From JAJRTE01 sp964418585 (lineage in GTDB: Bacteria > Myxococcota_A > UBA796 > JAJRTE01), in assembly GCA_964418585.1 (NCBI GenBank), contig CAYQMG010000074.1:62001-126000 (forward strand): a stretch of 64,000 bases of DNA, given 5' to 3'. Shown here piece after piece: positions 1-8,606 of the stretch; the stretch's first letter is position 1; every line of letters begins with the position of its first letter. The position numbers and the translations under genes were made by a program. The notes beneath the pieces are model-generated. The model was not told the DNA's origin. It did not search any database and saw only the letters and a list, made by a program, of their open reading frames with translations.

Positions 1-422
1 TCCCGCTCCAACCGAACGAAATGATCCCGCGCCAGCAACAACTCAAAAAGACTTCGGGAAAGATCCGTCGCCTTCAGCGGCCAGCTCACATGAGCGTCAC
101 ACTGCGTCCGCAGCGTCTCCGCCGTCTCCTCGTCCGCGTTGCTCGAAATGATCGCCACTCGAGGAAGCTCCAAAAGCCCCTCATGCGCGCTCAACGCATC
201 CAGGTAAGCTGTGATCTCCTCACGCGACTGAAGATCCACCACCAGAGCATGCGGCGCACGCAGTTCATAGGCCCGCCCAAGTTCCGCCGGGGACGCGATG
301 TTGAACACCGTGACACCACGCTGCCGGTAGTAGGCGCTCAGCTTCTTCAGCCCGGAATGCAGCTTGCCCAGAAAATAGAGGGTCAGTCCTTGGTGTGCCT
401 GGTACTCCGGAGCCCTGTCCAC
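1..422 (-). CDS. Receiver-like (REC-fold) regulatory protein, 3' part beyond window
   Basis: The minus strand is open from a GTG at 422 to the left edge (about 140 residues, C-terminus not seen). GGAGGT lies 9 nt before the GTG. The protein alternates short hydrophobic strands and helices in the order of a receiver domain: YFLGKL, a YYRQRGVTVFNIAS stretch, ALVVDLQS at about residue 55 (the Asp could be the phospho-acceptor position), RVAIISSNADEE and VSWPLKATDL (a PL where receivers have KP). The conserved Thr/Lys set is poor, so it may be a degenerate receiver or a sensor domain in a larger protein. A very good promoter lies upstream at 586-557 and the gene is divergent from the gene at 889. 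Function is not recognised beyond the fold guess. Confidence 0.6.
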   Translation of the reverse strand, partial: MDRAPEYQAHQGLTLYFLGKLHSGLKKLSAYYRQRGVTVFNIASPAELGRAYELRAPHALVVDLQSREEITAYLDALSAHEGLLELPRVAIISSNADEETAETLRTQCDAHVSWPLKATDLSRSLFELLLARDHFVRLER

Positions 423-556
423 GATGGTACTACCTCCGAGCGCGACCACGCCCAACGGCCGCGTTGCGCGCCTCCCGTCGCCCTGCTGCCGAGGTGGCAA
501 GAAAACCCACAAGAATCATAATTGAGTTTGCCAGGTGATGCCAGTGCGTTTTCGGC

Positions 557-586
557 TATATACCACCAGTCGAAAGTGCTTGTCAA
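557..586 (-). promoter_or_regulatory. Sigma70-type promoter for the leftward receiver-like gene
   Basis: On the minus strand the -35 box is TTGACA (586-581), followed by an 18-nt spacer and a -10 box TATATA (562-557). It points at the GTG at 422 and predicts a leader of roughly 130 nt. It is among the best matches to consensus in the window. Confidence 0.7.
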
Positions 587-700
587 TCAAGCCCCGTTCC
601 TCCATTCCCCTCGTGCCCCGCCCCCTTCGCCCCACCCCGAGCCCAACCTCCCCGGCCAATGACACAAAAAGGTTACATTTCATTTTGTAAAGAAACATAG

Positions 701-730
701 TTGCGAAATCCACTCACCCTCGTGTATAGT
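701..730 (+). promoter_or_regulatory. Sigma70-type promoter for the 889/1439 gene pair
   Basis: TTGCGA (701-706), 18-nt spacer, TATAGT (725-730), set in an AT-rich patch. It reads toward the ATG at 889 with a leader of about 150 nt. Confidence 0.55.
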
Positions 731-888
731 GAAATAAGCACGACCCGCACTTCCACACGCGTCCATCACCGGATGCGGTCGCCGGAACCGGTTCGGAGCG
801 GAGACATTTCTCGCTCCATATCCGGGCGGTATCCGGCCCGGCAGGGAAGGGGTCGGCCGTCATTCGCAGTCACCGGGGAGAGCCACCG

Positions 889-1380
889 ATGTTCCCAACC
901 CACGCCGAGCTTCCGTTTCGCCATCGTCTGCGGAGGATGCTGGAGATCTCGGTTCAACCGCTGCACGTGTACGGGGTGCTGGTTCGACATTTCCGTTCGT
1001 TGAAGGCGGAAGAGAAGGTCGCAGCCTTTTCGGCGCCGGAGTTCGATGCTTACCGGGAATGGGTTCGCAGCATGCTTCCGGATCTCGAGGGTCCATTCAT
1101 GGACTTACCAAGCCGGGTGGCCCTTCGGCGCGTGCTGTTCGAGACGCTGCCGGAGGAAGAGACAGCCCTGTGCCTGGTGTTGCTCGAGTATTTCATGACC
1201 CAATTGGAATCCTACCTTCAAGCCGCGTCGATGGATCCGGATCAACGACGATACCTGGGGCCCATCTGCTCGCGTTTGGACCTGACCGAGCGACCGACCG
1301 AGGTCATTGTGAACGGTTTGCGTGTGGGCCGGCAGAGCAGGCTTCCGGCACAGAAGCGGGCCGAGACCCACTCTCGTTAG
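889..1380 (+). CDS. Unrecognised 163-residue soluble protein
   Basis: ATG start preceded by GGGGAG. No signal peptide, membrane segment or known motif is visible. The protein is predicted mostly helical and contains clusters such as LEISVQPLHVYGVLVRHF near residue 18 and LPEEETALCLVLLEYFMTQLESYL near 87. The C-terminus is basic. It is followed 58 nt later by the winged-helix gene at 1439, so the two probably share a transcript from the promoter at 701-730. Divergence from a receiver-like gene suggests a regulatory locus, but that is only context. Function unknown. Confidence 0.65.
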   Translation: MFPTHAELPFRHRLRRMLEISVQPLHVYGVLVRHFRSLKAEEKVAAFSAPEFDAYREWVRSMLPDLEGPFMDLPSRVALRRVLFETLPEEETALCLVLLEYFMTQLESYLQAASMDPDQRRYLGPICSRLDLTERPTEVIVNGLRVGRQSRLPAQKRAETHSR

Positions 1381-1438
1381 AACGGGTGTGGTGGCAGCCG
1401 AGGGGCGGTGATCGATCAACCGATGGAGTCCACCGGAC

Positions 1439-2206
1439 ATGGGTGAAGATCTGGACGTGGAGGGGTACATTGCCTACCTCCACTCCTCTCCTCCTGAACT
1501 TCTGGGAGACCACCTGGGCGAATTGCTGAAGCGTCCTGAGGAGGCGCTGGAGCGTCTGAGCGTATTTGTTCCCGAAGTCTGTTCCATGGCGTGTGCGAGG
1601 ATGGCCGCGCGAGATCATGCGACCCTGGAGCGGTTGTCCCGGGCCCTGGAGCGGGGGCTTGGGAAGTTGGGTCCGGCGGGCTCCGTGCCGAAGGAAGTGG
1701 GCCTGGGGCTGCCGCGTTCCACGGCGTGTGCGCTTGCCTACTACGCGGGTCGGCTCCAGACCGTGCGTGTACTTGCGGCTCAGTTTCCTCTCATGGACAT
1801 CCCGCCGATGACCCGTGCTGAAGCGCTTGATGGAAGCGACAACGAAGCGGTTCTTTTCCTTTTGGCGCGCCGAGGTCCCCTGTCCATCCGGGCGCTTCGA
1901 CTGGCCTTGAACGGGGTGGTCGAGGGGCCGGTGCGTTCCCTGGAACATGTTCGCAAGTGCCTCGGGCGACTGATTCAACTGGGTGCAGTGGAGACCGAGC
2001 ACCGGGCCAGTCAGGTCATATACTACCGGCTGAGTGACCTGGGCCGACGCTTGCTCGAGGAGCAGCCTGCGTGGATGGAGGTGGTCCAGGCGGCGTACCG
2101 GTCACACCGACAGGGGACGGCACCGCCTCCCCGTCCCCATGCCGACCGATTATTCCAACTGTTCCAGATCATCGATGACGAAATCGCCGCGGAGGGCGAT
2201 ACGTGA
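1439..2206 (+). CDS. Protein with C-terminal winged-helix-like domain, unknown role
   Basis: 255 residues. The first 110 residues are helical with no recognised motif. Residues about 130-215 look like a winged helix: EAVLFLLARRGPLSIRALRL, then VRKCLGRLIQLGAVE as a recognition-helix-like stretch and YYRLSDLGRRLLEE as the wing and following helix. This resembles MarR/PadR-type domains, which typically read REG-A...YxLTxxGR. It sits 58 nt downstream of the 889 gene in the same direction. It could be a transcription factor or a protein-interaction winged helix. The start could also lie a few codons downstream because no strong Shine-Dalgarno precedes 1439. Confidence 0.65.
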   Translation: MGEDLDVEGYIAYLHSSPPELLGDHLGELLKRPEEALERLSVFVPEVCSMACARMAARDHATLERLSRALERGLGKLGPAGSVPKEVGLGLPRSTACALAYYAGRLQTVRVLAAQFPLMDIPPMTRAEALDGSDNEAVLFLLARRGPLSIRALRLALNGVVEGPVRSLEHVRKCLGRLIQLGAVETEHRASQVIYYRLSDLGRRLLEEQPAWMEVVQAAYRSHRQGTAPPPRPHADRLFQLFQIIDDEIAAEGDT

Positions 2207-2359
2207 GCCTCTCCGCCGGTATGGAGGGGATCACGACGGGCGGTGCGTGCAGGACCGGCCCGATGGTTCTCCGGGTTGCCCGGTGAATCTGGTCAGGCCC
2301 CACGGCTCCATCGACTATACTGAACCTGGAGCAACAACATCTCACGACAGGGAGGCGCC

Positions 2360-4246
2360 ATGAGTACTCCAGGAACCAGGCTGATTCTCGCCGGCCTGCT
2401 CATCGCCCTGACAGCGGAGGATACCACCTGCCCATCGGAGCCGCCGGCCGACCAGACGGGACCGCCTTCGGCTCCGTGTGACGAGTCCCGGGTGATTGTT
2501 CGTTTCGTGGACCCAGACCCACCCTCATGCCTGGATGACACGACCAACTATCCCCCCTCACCCTCGTCCACCCTGACGGTGACGCGGCTTCATGACTGTC
2601 AGACCCTGGATGCGCTGGCCCAGTGGACGGAGGATCCCACGCTGCGCGAGCACCTGAGCAGCACGTTTGTGATCCAGAAGGGTGACGGCGCAGCATTGAC
2701 CGACCAGGACATCCAGGCGATCCTGGATGCTGGATATTCGCGAATCGAGTACGACTGCCCCCTGGCGGCGATGGGAACCGGGGATTCGGTCGACAGGGAC
2801 AGTCTGCGCGAATGGACATGGGGATGGCATGCCATCCGCACAGGAGCCAAGGACGTGGTCCCCGCCGTGCTCGACCAGGTGGCGGCCTCCGGTGGCGCGA
2901 CCCCGGTCCGGGTTGCCGTGGTCGACTCGGGGGTCGAGCTTGACATCGGTAGCGTACTCCCCGACGCCGGTTGGAGCTACGAGACCGATGCTGGAGTTTC
3001 GGGCCGCCCATGGCTCAATGATGGTCTGGGCCACGGCACCTCCATCGCGTCCCTGATACTGGAGACTTCCGGGAACCTGGCGCGTATCGTTTCGATCAAG
3101 GTGCTCGATGCAGGTGGGCGAGGGCACGAGTCCTGGCTGGCTCGAGGTGTGCTCAAGGCGACCTTCGACTTTGGGGCAGTCCTGGTCAATCTGAGCCTGG
3201 GCTACCCCCAACGGGAAGGTCCGGAGGGGGTACTTCCAGACTTCCTGTCCGAACCGCTGGCTGCCATCCATGCTCGTGGCGCCCGGGTTTTCGCAGCAGC
3301 GGGCAACAACTGTGGCGGGGTGGATCCGCTCGCCGACCTGTTCTACCCGGCCGCGTCCCCTTATTCCATCGACGGAACCGTGATCGGAGTGGTCTCCGTC
3401 GGAGGACTCAACCCGTTCGGCAACGTGAGCAGCCAGACGGTCTGGGAATCGGACATTTCCGCCCCTTCGGAGTTCATCTGCTCCCGTACCTCGCTCACGG
3501 CGAGTGCCACGGGCTACCACCGGCTCAGCGGGAGTTCGTTTGCAGTGCCTCAGGTGGTGGGTGCGGTTGCTCTCTTTGCTGCCAAGGTGGGCGCCACCTC
3601 CATCGAGGATCTGGACGAGGTGGTGAGCCTTCTGCTCTCCTCTCGAGACGATTACGGCCGCATGAACCTGTGCCGGGCGTGGGACGCCGTGGACACCCCG
3701 CTCGACCCGTGTATCTCCTGGGACAACTCCACTTTTGTGGACCCAGCAGGCCAGTATTGCTACGAGACGCCGACTTCCACGATCGAAACGGCCACGTACA
3801 GCACCTACCTCGAGGGGATCAACGAACCTGGATACGTGACCAGCAACGGATACGACACCTCGACCGAACCGACCATTGCCCCGGCAGACCAGGGACGCGA
3901 CGCTGTCTGGTGCGGGGGTATCTCGAGTTCGCCCTCCTCCCCCCTGTGTACGTCGTGCGACTACTGTTTCTCGGCGGACAACACGTCTTACCGACTCTCC
4001 TTGCGGCTTTCCGCGGTGGCGGCAGACTACGACTCGTTCCAGCTACGGGTGAAAGCCGGGGGCGCCTACTACTACTACGCCCTGGGCGATCTGGCAGGAG
4101 CGGCCGGGAACGACCTGGAGTATGACGGGACGTTCGAGCCCGCCCTGCCCGGTCCGCCGGAGGAGGCGTGGTTGGTGGCCAGACACCGCTTTTTCACCAG
4201 CCTGTGGTCAGGGGTCCCCCTCATGCGGGTCAATACCTGTCTGTAG
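2360..4246 (+). CDS. Subtilisin-like (S8 family) secreted serine protease
   Basis: 628 residues, ATG preceded by GGGAGG. The catalytic triad of the S8 family is present in order: Asp189 in AVVDSG, His225 in GLGHGT and Ser393 in GSSFA, with oxyanion Asn316 in AAAGNN. A hydrophobic N-terminus (about residues 7-18) suggests export; the first Cys (24) is not in a good lipobox. Residues 40-170 probably form a propeptide or prodomain. The region after residue 430 is rich in Cys, Tyr and Ser and unlike the catalytic domain, perhaps a substrate- or surface-binding module. A TATACT -10-like box occurs at 2316-2321 without a good -35. It ends 28 nt from the convergent thpR. Substrate unknown. Confidence 0.88.
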   Translation: MSTPGTRLILAGLLIALTAEDTTCPSEPPADQTGPPSAPCDESRVIVRFVDPDPPSCLDDTTNYPPSPSSTLTVTRLHDCQTLDALAQWTEDPTLREHLSSTFVIQKGDGAALTDQDIQAILDAGYSRIEYDCPLAAMGTGDSVDRDSLREWTWGWHAIRTGAKDVVPAVLDQVAASGGATPVRVAVVDSGVELDIGSVLPDAGWSYETDAGVSGRPWLNDGLGHGTSIASLILETSGNLARIVSIKVLDAGGRGHESWLARGVLKATFDFGAVLVNLSLGYPQREGPEGVLPDFLSEPLAAIHARGARVFAAAGNNCGGVDPLADLFYPAASPYSIDGTVIGVVSVGGLNPFGNVSSQTVWESDISAPSEFICSRTSLTASATGYHRLSGSSFAVPQVVGAVALFAAKVGATSIEDLDEVVSLLLSSRDDYGRMNLCRAWDAVDTPLDPCISWDNSTFVDPAGQYCYETPTSTIETATYSTYLEGINEPGYVTSNGYDTSTEPTIAPADQGRDAVWCGGISSSPSSPLCTSCDYCFSADNTSYRLSLRLSAVAADYDSFQLRVKAGGAYYYYALGDLAGAAGNDLEYDGTFEPALPGPPEEAWLVARHRFFTSLWSGVPLMRVNTCL

Positions 4247-4274
4247 TCCTCGGAAGAAACGCCCTCGATCTGGG

Positions 4275-4868
4275 TCAACTCCCCCGGAGGGGAATCCGCG
4301 AAAGGATGGTATAGCGCGCTCCGTCCGGGAAGAGCTGGCTCCTGATCAGGGCCAACGACGCCACGTCCCAGGGCGCACACACCTCCGCGTCCAGGTCGAC
4401 CATGGCCCGGCCCAGGGCCTCCAAGTCGGAGCGCGTCGCGTCCCTCCGGACCCTTCCCAGCGTCAGGTGCGGGGTGAACGGCCGCCGTTCTCCTGGAAAC
4501 CCGCGCTTGCGCATGGCCCGCTCCACACCCTTGTGAAGCCCATTCAGCGCTGCCGACTCGCCCTCGAGCCCGACCCAGATCACCCGGGGATTCCGCACCG
4601 AGGGGAAGGCGCCCACCTCGGCCGGTTGAAGTTGAAAAGGGGCGCAACCAGTCACCGCCTTTTCCAGCGCCCGGGTCAACTCCTCGGCCCGGTGCGACGC
4701 CACGTCGCCGAGGAACTTGAGCGTCAGGTGGATACCTTCGGGCCGAACCCACTTCACCGGGGTTCCAGCCCGCCGAAGGTTCGCCTGAATCCCCTCCAGG
4801 TACTGACGAACCGTGTCCGGAATCTCCAACGCCACGAAAAGGCGCCATGTTGTCTTCGACTTCCCCAT
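4275..4868 (-). CDS. thpR: RNA 2',3'-cyclic phosphodiesterase (2'-5' RNA ligase family)
   Basis: 197 residues, normal length for the family. The two HxTx signatures that build the 2H phosphoesterase active site are HLTL at 47-50 and HLTL at 134-137. The N-terminus WRLFVALEIPD is typical of ThpR. ThpR opens 2',3'-cyclic phosphates on RNA and can reversibly ligate 2'-5' bonds in vitro; its physiological role is unsettled. The ATG at 4868 has a strong AGGAGG seven nt upstream. It is transcribed against the protease gene and away from the glycosylase gene. Confidence 0.92.
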   Translation of the reverse strand: MGKSKTTWRLFVALEIPDTVRQYLEGIQANLRRAGTPVKWVRPEGIHLTLKFLGDVASHRAEELTRALEKAVTGCAPFQLQPAEVGAFPSVRNPRVIWVGLEGESAALNGLHKGVERAMRKRGFPGERRPFTPHLTLGRVRRDATRSDLEALGRAMVDLDAEVCAPWDVASLALIRSQLFPDGARYTILSRIPLRGS

Positions 4869-4884
4869 GCCCTCGCCTCCTGGC

Positions 4885-4913
4885 TGGATGGACTGCTCAT
4901 CCTGTGCTATCGT
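4885..4913 (+). promoter_or_regulatory. Possible extended -10 promoter for the glycosylase gene
   Basis: TGGATG, 17-nt spacer, TATCGT preceded directly by TGC (extended -10). It lies about 200 nt before the ATG at 5113. The -35 match is poor. Confidence 0.3.
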
Positions 4914-5112
4914 CGATCACACGCCCGGCCGGTACGCACGCCCCGGGCAGGCGCTCGCCCGGGCAGACGCCCGCATGCGCGCAACACCGGAACCAGGTTC
5001 CCGGGCATTGTAGGCGTGCAACCACCAAGAGGCAACGGTGTTCCAGTCGGGGCTCCTTTCAGAGCGGCCACGCGCCCGGCTCCGGCTCGAGACCGCAACA
5101 GGGATGCTGGAC

Positions 5113-6030
5113 ATGCCCGAACTCCCGGACCTCGAACTCTATCGCGCTCACATCCACCGACGTGTCCTGAGCAGCCCACTCCTGACGATGGAGGTCCTCA
5201 ACCCCTTCGTGCTGCGCAGTGTGACTCCGTCCTCATCGGAAATCGCCGGTCGCAAAGTCGTGTCGGTTCGCCGAATGGGGAAACGAATCGTGCTCGGCCT
5301 GGCCCCGGACCATTTCATCGTGGTCCACCTGATGATCCTGGGGAGGTTCCACTGGAAGAAGCCGGAGGTCCGGCTCTCCCGACGCACTGGATTGGCCGCC
5401 TGGCGTTTCCCCTCGGGCACCCTTGTCCTCACCGAGTCCGGAAGCAAGCGACGGGCCTCCATCCACCTCGTGCGTGGAGCATCCGCGCTGAAGGCTTTCG
5501 ACCCCGGGGGGCTCGAGGTGCTGGAGGTGGACCTGGATACATTCGCAGAACGGCTGCGGTCCGAAAACCACACCTTGAAACGCGCACTGACCGATCCCAG
5601 GCTCTTCTCCGGAATCGGCAACGCCTATTCTGACGAAATTCTGCACCACGCCCGACTCTCTCCCGTACTCTGGACCTCTCGCACCACCGACGTTCAGGTC
5701 GAGCGCCTGTACCACTCGAGCCGCCACGTCCTTCAGACCTGGATCGATCGGCTTCGGGAAGAAACCGGAGAAGCGTTCCCGAAACGGGTCACCGCGTACC
5801 ACCCGGAGATGGCCGTTCACGGCCGCCACGGCGCTCCCTGCCCCCGGTGCGGCGAGCCTGTCCAGCGCATCGTGTATGCAGAGAACGAGACGAACTACTG
5901 TGCCCGCTGTCAGACTGGAGGCAAGCTTCTGGCCGACCGTGCCCTGTCCCGACTGCTCAAGAAGGATTGGCCGCGTACCCTGGAGGAACTCGAGGCGCGT
6001 CGGCAAGCTTTTCCCGGAGGAACGACATGA
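5113..6030 (+). CDS. Fpg/Nei-family DNA glycosylase, atypical zinc finger
   Basis: 305 residues starting MPELPDLE; the family needs Pro2 as nucleophile and Glu3, which fixes this ATG over an upstream in-frame one at 5038. Lys57 (MGKRI) and the helix-two-turn-helix GIGNAYSDEIL (167-177, Asn170) are present. The zinc finger has Cys243, Cys246, Cys263 and Cys266. The Arg that in E. coli MutM (R258) precedes the second Cys pair and contacts DNA is replaced: the sequence is N258-E-T-N-Y-C. About 39 residues extend past the finger. Known family members excise oxidised purines or pyrimidines and cleave the AP site. Because of the missing Arg, substrate range is uncertain and I avoid the symbol mutM. 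It overlaps the next gene by ATGA. Confidence 0.85.
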   Translation: MPELPDLELYRAHIHRRVLSSPLLTMEVLNPFVLRSVTPSSSEIAGRKVVSVRRMGKRIVLGLAPDHFIVVHLMILGRFHWKKPEVRLSRRTGLAAWRFPSGTLVLTESGSKRRASIHLVRGASALKAFDPGGLEVLEVDLDTFAERLRSENHTLKRALTDPRLFSGIGNAYSDEILHHARLSPVLWTSRTTDVQVERLYHSSRHVLQTWIDRLREETGEAFPKRVTAYHPEMAVHGRHGAPCPRCGEPVQRIVYAENETNYCARCQTGGKLLADRALSRLLKKDWPRTLEELEARRQAFPGGTT

Positions 6031-6896
6031 TCGGCCCACACCACTTCTGCCGGAAGACCGCACGCCTTGCTGCTGCCGTCGCCCTGCTCGTGGTGGGGAC
6101 CTCGAGCGTCGGCGCTCAAGCTCCCTATTCCTGGCCTCACACCGCCACCGAGACGATCCAATCCCGCTTTCCTCCTCCCCCAGGATACCACCGTGTGCCC
6201 GCCCCGGCCGGGAGCTTCGCCGAATGGCTCAGGAACCTCCCACTCAAGCCGGGCGCACCGCCCGTCCATCTGTTCGACGGACGCTTGAAAGCCAACCAAC
6301 AGGCACACCTGGCCGTGGTCGACATCGACGTGGGGGACAGGAACCTCCAGCAGTGCGCCGACGCGGTGATACGCCTCCGGGCCGAGTACCTGTATGGCAC
6401 AGGCCGACCGGAGCGCGTCTGCTTCCATTTCACCAGCGGGGATCTGGCATGCTTTTCGAGGTGGGCGGCCGGCGAACGTCCGAAGGTGACCGGCAACCGG
6501 GTCACGTGGGTGGGAGGAGCACCCAGAGATGATTCCTACTCGAGCTTTCGGCGTTACCTGGACACCGTGTTCACCTACGCCGGCACCTATTCCTTGCGCA
6601 AGGAGACAGCGCCGGTAAGACGCATCGAGGAGGCGGCGATTGGAGATGTGTTCGTGCAGGGCGGTTTCCCTGGTCATGCCGTACTCATCGCTGACATGGC
6701 CGTGCACGAGCAGACGGGAAGCCGGGTCTTTCTGCTGTTGCAGAGCTTCATGCCAGCCCAGGAGATCCATGTGCTCCGGGCGCCTCGAGGCTCGGGGACC
6801 GGGGCCTGGTACCGGCTGGACTTTGGCAAGAAGCTGATTACGCCTGAATGGACGTTCGGCCCGAACGACCTGCGGCGATTTCGAGAACAGGACTGA
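6027..6896 (+). CDS. DUF4846 family exported protein
   Basis: 289 residues. The ATG overlaps the glycosylase stop (ATGA at 6027-6030), so they are translationally coupled. Residues 8-31 form a signal peptide ending VGAQA. The rest matches my memory of DUF4846: a CADAVIRLRAEYLY motif near 106, FHFTSGDL, a YAGTYSL block, GDVFVQGGFPGHAVLI and LLLQSFMPAQEIHVL. The GDV..GG.PGHA and QS.MPAQ blocks recall NlpC/P60-type papain-like folds, and a Cys-His pair could be catalytic, but this is inference. Periplasmic or outer-membrane location is expected. The link to DNA repair upstream is probably only an operon accident. Confidence 0.82.
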   Translation: MIGPHHFCRKTARLAAAVALLVVGTSSVGAQAPYSWPHTATETIQSRFPPPPGYHRVPAPAGSFAEWLRNLPLKPGAPPVHLFDGRLKANQQAHLAVVDIDVGDRNLQQCADAVIRLRAEYLYGTGRPERVCFHFTSGDLACFSRWAAGERPKVTGNRVTWVGGAPRDDSYSSFRRYLDTVFTYAGTYSLRKETAPVRRIEEAAIGDVFVQGGFPGHAVLIADMAVHEQTGSRVFLLLQSFMPAQEIHVLRAPRGSGTGAWYRLDFGKKLITPEWTFGPNDLRRFREQD

Positions 6897-7260
6897 CCGG
6901 ATGACGGGCACGGCACGCCCACGGCCTTCCACCCAGCCGAAACGACCGGGTGGGTCGGGCCCGGTCCAGGGGTTTCTGTTGACATCATCGACTCTCCCCG
7001 GCTAAGACCTCCTTGGCGTAAGCCACGAATCCAGTCCTCCCCAAACCGAGATCCCCGGGACGTCGCTCCGAACGCTCCCGCAGGCCCGACTGAACCGATC
7101 CCAGATCGCGCCGGCCTGCACTTGGCCCGTCCCGGGTTGCATGCGTGCACTCACGCCATCGATCTCGACGGAGTTGACGCCACTGGCGATGGTTGCAGAG
7201 CCTGCTGATATCAACAGGCTGCCCGGAACGCATCGAGTGTTCGGGACAAAGGAGGTTTGC
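6897..7260 (+). other. Leader/intergenic region before the cDPGS-like gene
   Basis: No credible ORF. Contains a promoter candidate at 6979-7008 and, near its end, a small hairpin AGCCTG (7199-7204) / CAGGCT (7215-7220) with a 10-nt loop, about 40 nt before the ATG. The predicted leader is near 245 nt, long enough to hold a regulatory RNA, but I recognise no riboswitch class. Confidence 0.45.
6979..7008 (+). promoter_or_regulatory. Sigma70-type promoter candidate for the cDPGS-like gene
   Basis: TTGACA (6979-6984), 18-nt spacer, TAAGAC (7003-7008). The -35 is consensus and the -10 matches moderately. Confidence 0.45.
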
Positions 7261-8592
7261 ATGAAGAGAACCAAGGTCATCATCATGGGGGCCGCGGGTC
7301 GCGACTTCCACAACTTCAACATGGTCTACCGGGACCGCGAGGAGTTCGAGGTCGTTGCGTTCACAGCCACACAGATTCCGAATATCGAGGACCGGAAGTA
7401 CCCGGCTGCCCTTGCCGGGAAGCTCTATCCGGACGGAATCCCCATTCTCGCCGAAAGCAACCTCGAGCAACTCATCGTGGAGCACGACGTGGACGAGGTG
7501 GTGTTCTCCTACTCGGACGTCTCCCACGAATATGTGATGCACGAGGCTTCCCGGGCGATTGCAGCCGGGGCCCATTTCAAGCTTCTGGGTGCCCGTGAGA
7601 CCATGGTGGAATCGACGCGCCCGGTGGTTTCGATCTGTGCGGTCCGGACGGGTGCAGGGAAGAGTCCGACGACACGGCGGATTTCCAAGCTGCTCGTGGA
7701 TGCGGGTTTGCGTGTGGTTGCCATTCGCCACCCGATGCCATACGGCGACCTGGTGAAGCAGCGGGTGCAGCGGTTTGCCACCCTGAAGGATCTGGAGGCA
7801 TACAACTGCACGATCGAGGAGATGGAGGAGTACGAGCCGCACATCAACAACGGAGTCGTGGTCTACGCAGGGGTGGACTACGAGGCGATTCTGCGGCAGG
7901 CGGAGGAGGAAGCGGACATCATACTCTGGGACGGCGGCAACAACGATCTCCCGTTCTACAAGCCGGACATGGAGATCGTGGTGGCGGATCCGCATCGGCC
8001 CGGGCACGAGTTGACCTACTATCCGGGCGAGATCAACCTGCGTCGAGCCGATGCCATCATCGTGGGCAAGCTGGACTCTGCGGACAACGCGGGAATCCGG
8101 ACGGTGCGCGAGAACATCCGGTCGGTGAACCCGGGTGCAGTGGTGGTGGATGCTGCAATGCCGATCCTGGCCGAGGATCCGGATCGGATCCGTGGCAAGC
8201 GTGTCCTGGTGATCGAGGACGGCCCGACGCTCACGCATGGGAACATGCAGTACGGCGCCGGCGTGCTGGCGGCGCAGAAGTATGGGGCGGCGGAACTCAT
8301 CGATCCGAGGCCCTACACGGTGGGAAGCATCACGGCCACGTTCGAGAAGTATCCGCATATCGGCACGCTCCTTCCGGCCATGGGCTACGGGAAAGAGCAG
8401 GTGGAGGAACTTGGGGAGACCATCAACCGGATCGACTGCGATCTGGTCATCATTGCGACCCCGATCGATCTCAACCGCCTGATCGACATCAAGCAGCCGA
8501 GCTGCCGAGTGGGATACGAACTCCAGGAGATCGGGGCTCCCACCCTGGACGAGGTGCTGGCTCCTATCATTGAGCGTGCCAAGCAAGGGTAA
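7261..8592 (+). CDS. Cyclic 2,3-diphosphoglycerate synthetase homologue (P-loop NTPase)
   Basis: 443 residues. The ATG at 7261 is preceded by AAAGGAGG five nt upstream, which decides it over an in-frame ATG at 7141. The N-terminal third (KVIIMGAAGRDFHNFN) is Rossmann-like. A P-loop-like RTGAGKSPTTR lies at 129-139 and further on come IILWDGGNNDLPF and LVIEDGPTLTHG, all features of the cDPGS family described from Methanothermus. That enzyme makes cyclic 2,3-diphosphoglycerate from 2,3-diphosphoglycerate and ATP in thermophilic archaea. Homologues are annotated in many bacteria, where the product is unproven. No other compatible-solute gene is next to it. It converges on parE with 14 nt between stops. 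Confidence 0.82.
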   Translation: MKRTKVIIMGAAGRDFHNFNMVYRDREEFEVVAFTATQIPNIEDRKYPAALAGKLYPDGIPILAESNLEQLIVEHDVDEVVFSYSDVSHEYVMHEASRAIAAGAHFKLLGARETMVESTRPVVSICAVRTGAGKSPTTRRISKLLVDAGLRVVAIRHPMPYGDLVKQRVQRFATLKDLEAYNCTIEEMEEYEPHINNGVVVYAGVDYEAILRQAEEEADIILWDGGNNDLPFYKPDMEIVVADPHRPGHELTYYPGEINLRRADAIIVGKLDSADNAGIRTVRENIRSVNPGAVVVDAAMPILAEDPDRIRGKRVLVIEDGPTLTHGNMQYGAGVLAAQKYGAAELIDPRPYTVGSITATFEKYPHIGTLLPAMGYGKEQVEELGETINRIDCDLVIIATPIDLNRLIDIKQPSCRVGYELQEIGAPTLDEVLAPIIERAKQG

Positions 8593-8606
8593 CCCACCGA
8601 CTCGAC

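Larger units (their letters stand above)
423..888. other. Divergent intergenic region, 466 nt, no gene seen
   Basis: No frame here has protein-like composition. The region holds two promoters back to back, one leftward at 557-586 and one rightward at 701-730, so it is a divergent control region. It has a locally AT-rich segment at about 660-740 in an otherwise GC-rich window. Confidence 0.6.

Noticed and set aside
7199..7220. Small hairpin considered as a riboswitch
   Set aside because: 6-bp stem with 10-nt loop does not fit any class I can name and lacks downstream conserved boxes.
7141..7260. Upstream in-frame start for cDPGS-like gene
   Set aside because: No ribosome site, and AAAGGAGG before 7261 is strong.
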